64,000 bases of DNA. It comes from CAYGYG01 sp964354155. Lineage in GTDB: Bacteria; Hydrothermota; Tepidihabitantia; SM23-42; CAYGYG01. The notes beneath the pieces are model-generated. The model searched no databases and was not told the origin of the DNA. It saw only the letters and a program-made list of their open reading frames with translations. This document shows, piece after piece, positions 62,525-64,000 of this stretch (position 1 is the first letter of the stretch; each line of letters opens with the position of its first letter). The DNA lies in contig CAYGYG010000011.1 in NCBI GenBank assembly GCA_964354155.1, forward strand, positions 29,119 to 93,118, read 5' to 3'. The translations under genes and the position numbers were made by a program.

Positions 62525-64000
62525 CTACGGTTTGCGCTTCGAAAAATCCTCGATCATGCGCCGGGCCGAGGAATCACCGGGGACGAGCTTCAGCCATTCA
62601 TTGAGCACTTCGATCGCCTTGTCCGTCCGGTTCGTCATGGTGTAGATGCCGACCAGCATTTCATACGCTTCCTGGAATCGGGGCTGAATTGCAATCGTCT
62701 TGTGCAGGTAGTCTTCAGCTCTGACATTGTTGCCCAAGGCCTGGTAGCAATTGGCAATGCTGAAGAGCGTACGCGGATCGCGCACACCACGCGCCTCAAT
62801 CTGGAGCAGGTAGGCCAGGCACGAATCATAGTCCCCGCTCTGCATGTAGAGCATGCCGATATTGTGCAGGAAGGCAAAATCCTGGGGCCGGAACCGATGG
62901 GCCCATTTCCACGCCTGCTTGGTCCTTTCAACGTCTTCAACCCTCTTGTACTCAAAACCAAGGGCGAACAAGTTGGCGGCGTAATTGGTCAGAAGCCGCG
63001 CGGTATTCTCGTCCTTGAAGACTCGCTGGCCGGCGAATTCTCCTTCTTCGGCCCGTTTTTCAAAGTCCGGCAGCACCGTCTTCAGGAATGGATAGTCCGC
63101 CGGCTCGAAGAACGCGGTATACCGCATCGTTCGGGTGAATAGCTCCCGTGTCTTTGCCGTGTCGGTTTCAATGCCCGCCACCTCGTTCAGTACGGTCGAG
63201 CTGTCCGGCACCAGGCGGTAGACAAGTCCCTCAAGCCTGAGATATGGCTTCAGGCCCGCCATGGTCTCATCGCCAACCGTGCTGGCGAAATATATTGTCA
63301 TCTTGCCCTTCTTGCCGTGGACAAACTTGCGCGCAAAATCGGCCGGAGGCAGATTCCAGTCGGCATCTTCCATGGGAATTCCTACGTTGTTGGAGATGAT
63401 ATGCCGAATCATTATATCGCTGACCATCATGACCTTGCCGTAAGGAGTGCGATATGGCCAGCGTTCGCAGGTGCTGATCAGTTTGTCCGGGAATGTTACC
63501 GGTGCTCCCCAGTACTTCAACTGCATGATGTACCAATCAGTGTTGGCCAGCGATAGGTTGGCAACGACAACCGATGCCCGATAGCCCAGCACCGTCTGCA
63601 CGAACCACAGCGGAAACGTATCGTTGTCACCGTTCGTAAAGACCAGAGAATTCTCATCGCAACAGGCGAGCATGTTATAACCGAAATCGCGCGGGATCCA
63701 GTTGCCGTACCGGTTCCGCTCATGGCGGTGAGTGGCAAACGGGATGATCGACAGAACCACGGAAAGACCGATCGCCACGTGCTGGGCAAAACCGTATTTG
63801 CCGAACTTCCGTTTCACCCAGTCAAAGAAAGTAGTAAGCCCGATACCCATGAAGACCGCAAAGTAGGCGAAACCCGGATGGAAAAAGTAATCACGTTCCC
63901 GCACCTCCTGACGCTCGAATCCCTGATGCGCCGGATGCGTATCCGACGGCGAGAACTTGAGGTTGAGATAGCTCATCATCATGAACGAAGTCATCAGGAA
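62525..64000 (-). CDS. DUF2723 membrane protein with TPR tail, 5' end outside window
   Basis: C-terminal part (at least 490 residues) of a large membrane protein. The visible N-terminal part has hydrophobic helices (about 40-60 FHPGFAYFAVFMGIGLTTFF, 72-90 HVAIGLSVVLSIIPF) and a soluble region (CDENSLVFTNGDNDTFPLWFVQTVLGYRASVVVANLSLAN) characteristic of DUF2723 (protein O-mannosyltransferase-like). From about residue 365 TPR repeats occur (FAFLHNIGMLYMQSGDYDSCLAYLLQIE, LFSIANCYQALGNNVRAEDYLHKTIAIQPRFQEAYEMLVGIY). The gene continues past the window end. Probably a multi-spanning glycosyltransferase-like protein with a periplasmic or cytoplasmic TPR tail; substrate unknown. Confidence 0.85.
   Translation of the reverse strand, partial: FLMTSFMMMSYLNLKFSPSDTHPAHQGFERQEVRERDYFFHPGFAYFAVFMGIGLTTFFDWVKRKFGKYGFAQHVAIGLSVVLSIIPFATHRHERNRYGNWIPRDFGYNMLACCDENSLVFTNGDNDTFPLWFVQTVLGYRASVVVANLSLANTDWYIMQLKYWGAPVTFPDKLISTCERWPYRTPYGKVMMVSDIMIRHIISNNVGIPMEDADWNLPPADFARKFVHGKKGKMTIYFASTVGDETMAGLKPYLRLEGLVYRLVPDSSTVLNEVAGIETDTAKTRELFTRTMRYTAFFEPADYPFLKTVLPDFEKRAEEGEFAGQRVFKDENTARLLTNYAANLFALGFEYKRVEDVERTKQAWKWAHRFRPQDFAFLHNIGMLYMQSGDYDSCLAYLLQIEARGVRDPRTLFSIANCYQALGNNVRAEDYLHKTIAIQPRFQEAYEMLVGIYTMTNRTDKAIEVLNEWLKLVPGDSSARRMIEDFSKRKP

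Overview
The window (about 57% G+C by eye) is a gene-dense chromosomal segment from an uncultured, apparently Gram-negative anaerobic bacterium. Evidence: lipid A disaccharide synthase, SecDF, a gingipain-like secreted protease with a type IX-like C-terminal tail, a ferredoxin-dependent 2-oxoacid oxidoreductase, a 2-hydroxyacyl-CoA dehydratase-type activase and isoprenoid synthesis by the MEP route (ispG). This mix resembles candidate phyla around the FCB group such as WOR-3 (Stahlbacteria). That placement is inference from gene content, not from a marker tree.

Layout. 1-3439: L-rhamnose catabolism operon rhaD(partial)-rhaB-rhaA. 3472-9501: holA, a coiled-coil zinc-ribbon protein, leuS and a secreted 5'-nucleotidase fused to a ComEA-like helix-hairpin-helix. 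9502-12235: accessory stretch with short-period repeats, an RDD membrane protein, a LAGLIDADG endonuclease and a 20-residue lysine-rich small ORF. 12236-22741: methyltransferase, FmdB-type zinc ribbon, giant activase protein, a possible 50-nt RNA, SIMPL and C25 protease genes, queF, and most of the intergenic repeats. 31800 down to 22742 (minus): nadB, TPR, dnaJ-like, Memo-AMMECR1 fusion, recR, larB, larC, ECF sigma and anti-sigma, xerD. 31858-44056 (plus): murA, ispG, amidotransferase, M24 peptidase, korDABC, B12-binding-type radical SAM protein, RNase G, epimerase. 44066-50210 (minus): nitrilase, Spy-like protein, then the operon secD-secF-pgpA-cinA-thpR. 50251-57671: transketolase, HU, zinc ribbon, a decayed cyclase, nfu, tRNA-Leu, lpxB and envelope proteins. 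57678-58746: an intact REP-type Y1 transposase element with perfect 24-bp inverted ends. 58733-60789 (minus): a five-gene Lia-like/DUF4097 envelope operon headed by DUF2089. 60954-64000: M50 protease, tRNA-Arg, and the C-terminal part of a DUF2723-TPR protein.

The strongest non-gene signal is promoter architecture. Eleven operon-head genes, plus one candidate leader peptide, have a sigma70-like promoter whose -10 box ends only 5-10 nt before the start codon and lack a Shine-Dalgarno site, implying leaderless mRNAs, three of them with GTG starts. Eighteen of 22 recognisable promoters have a 16-bp spacer. Genes with longer leaders generally carry a good Shine-Dalgarno site. A second signal is that longer intergenic gaps hold degenerate short-period repeats of several recurring families, which in two places run into the 3' ends of coding genes. 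The DUF2089 operon promoter carries a perfect palindrome filling its spacer, a likely autoregulatory operator.
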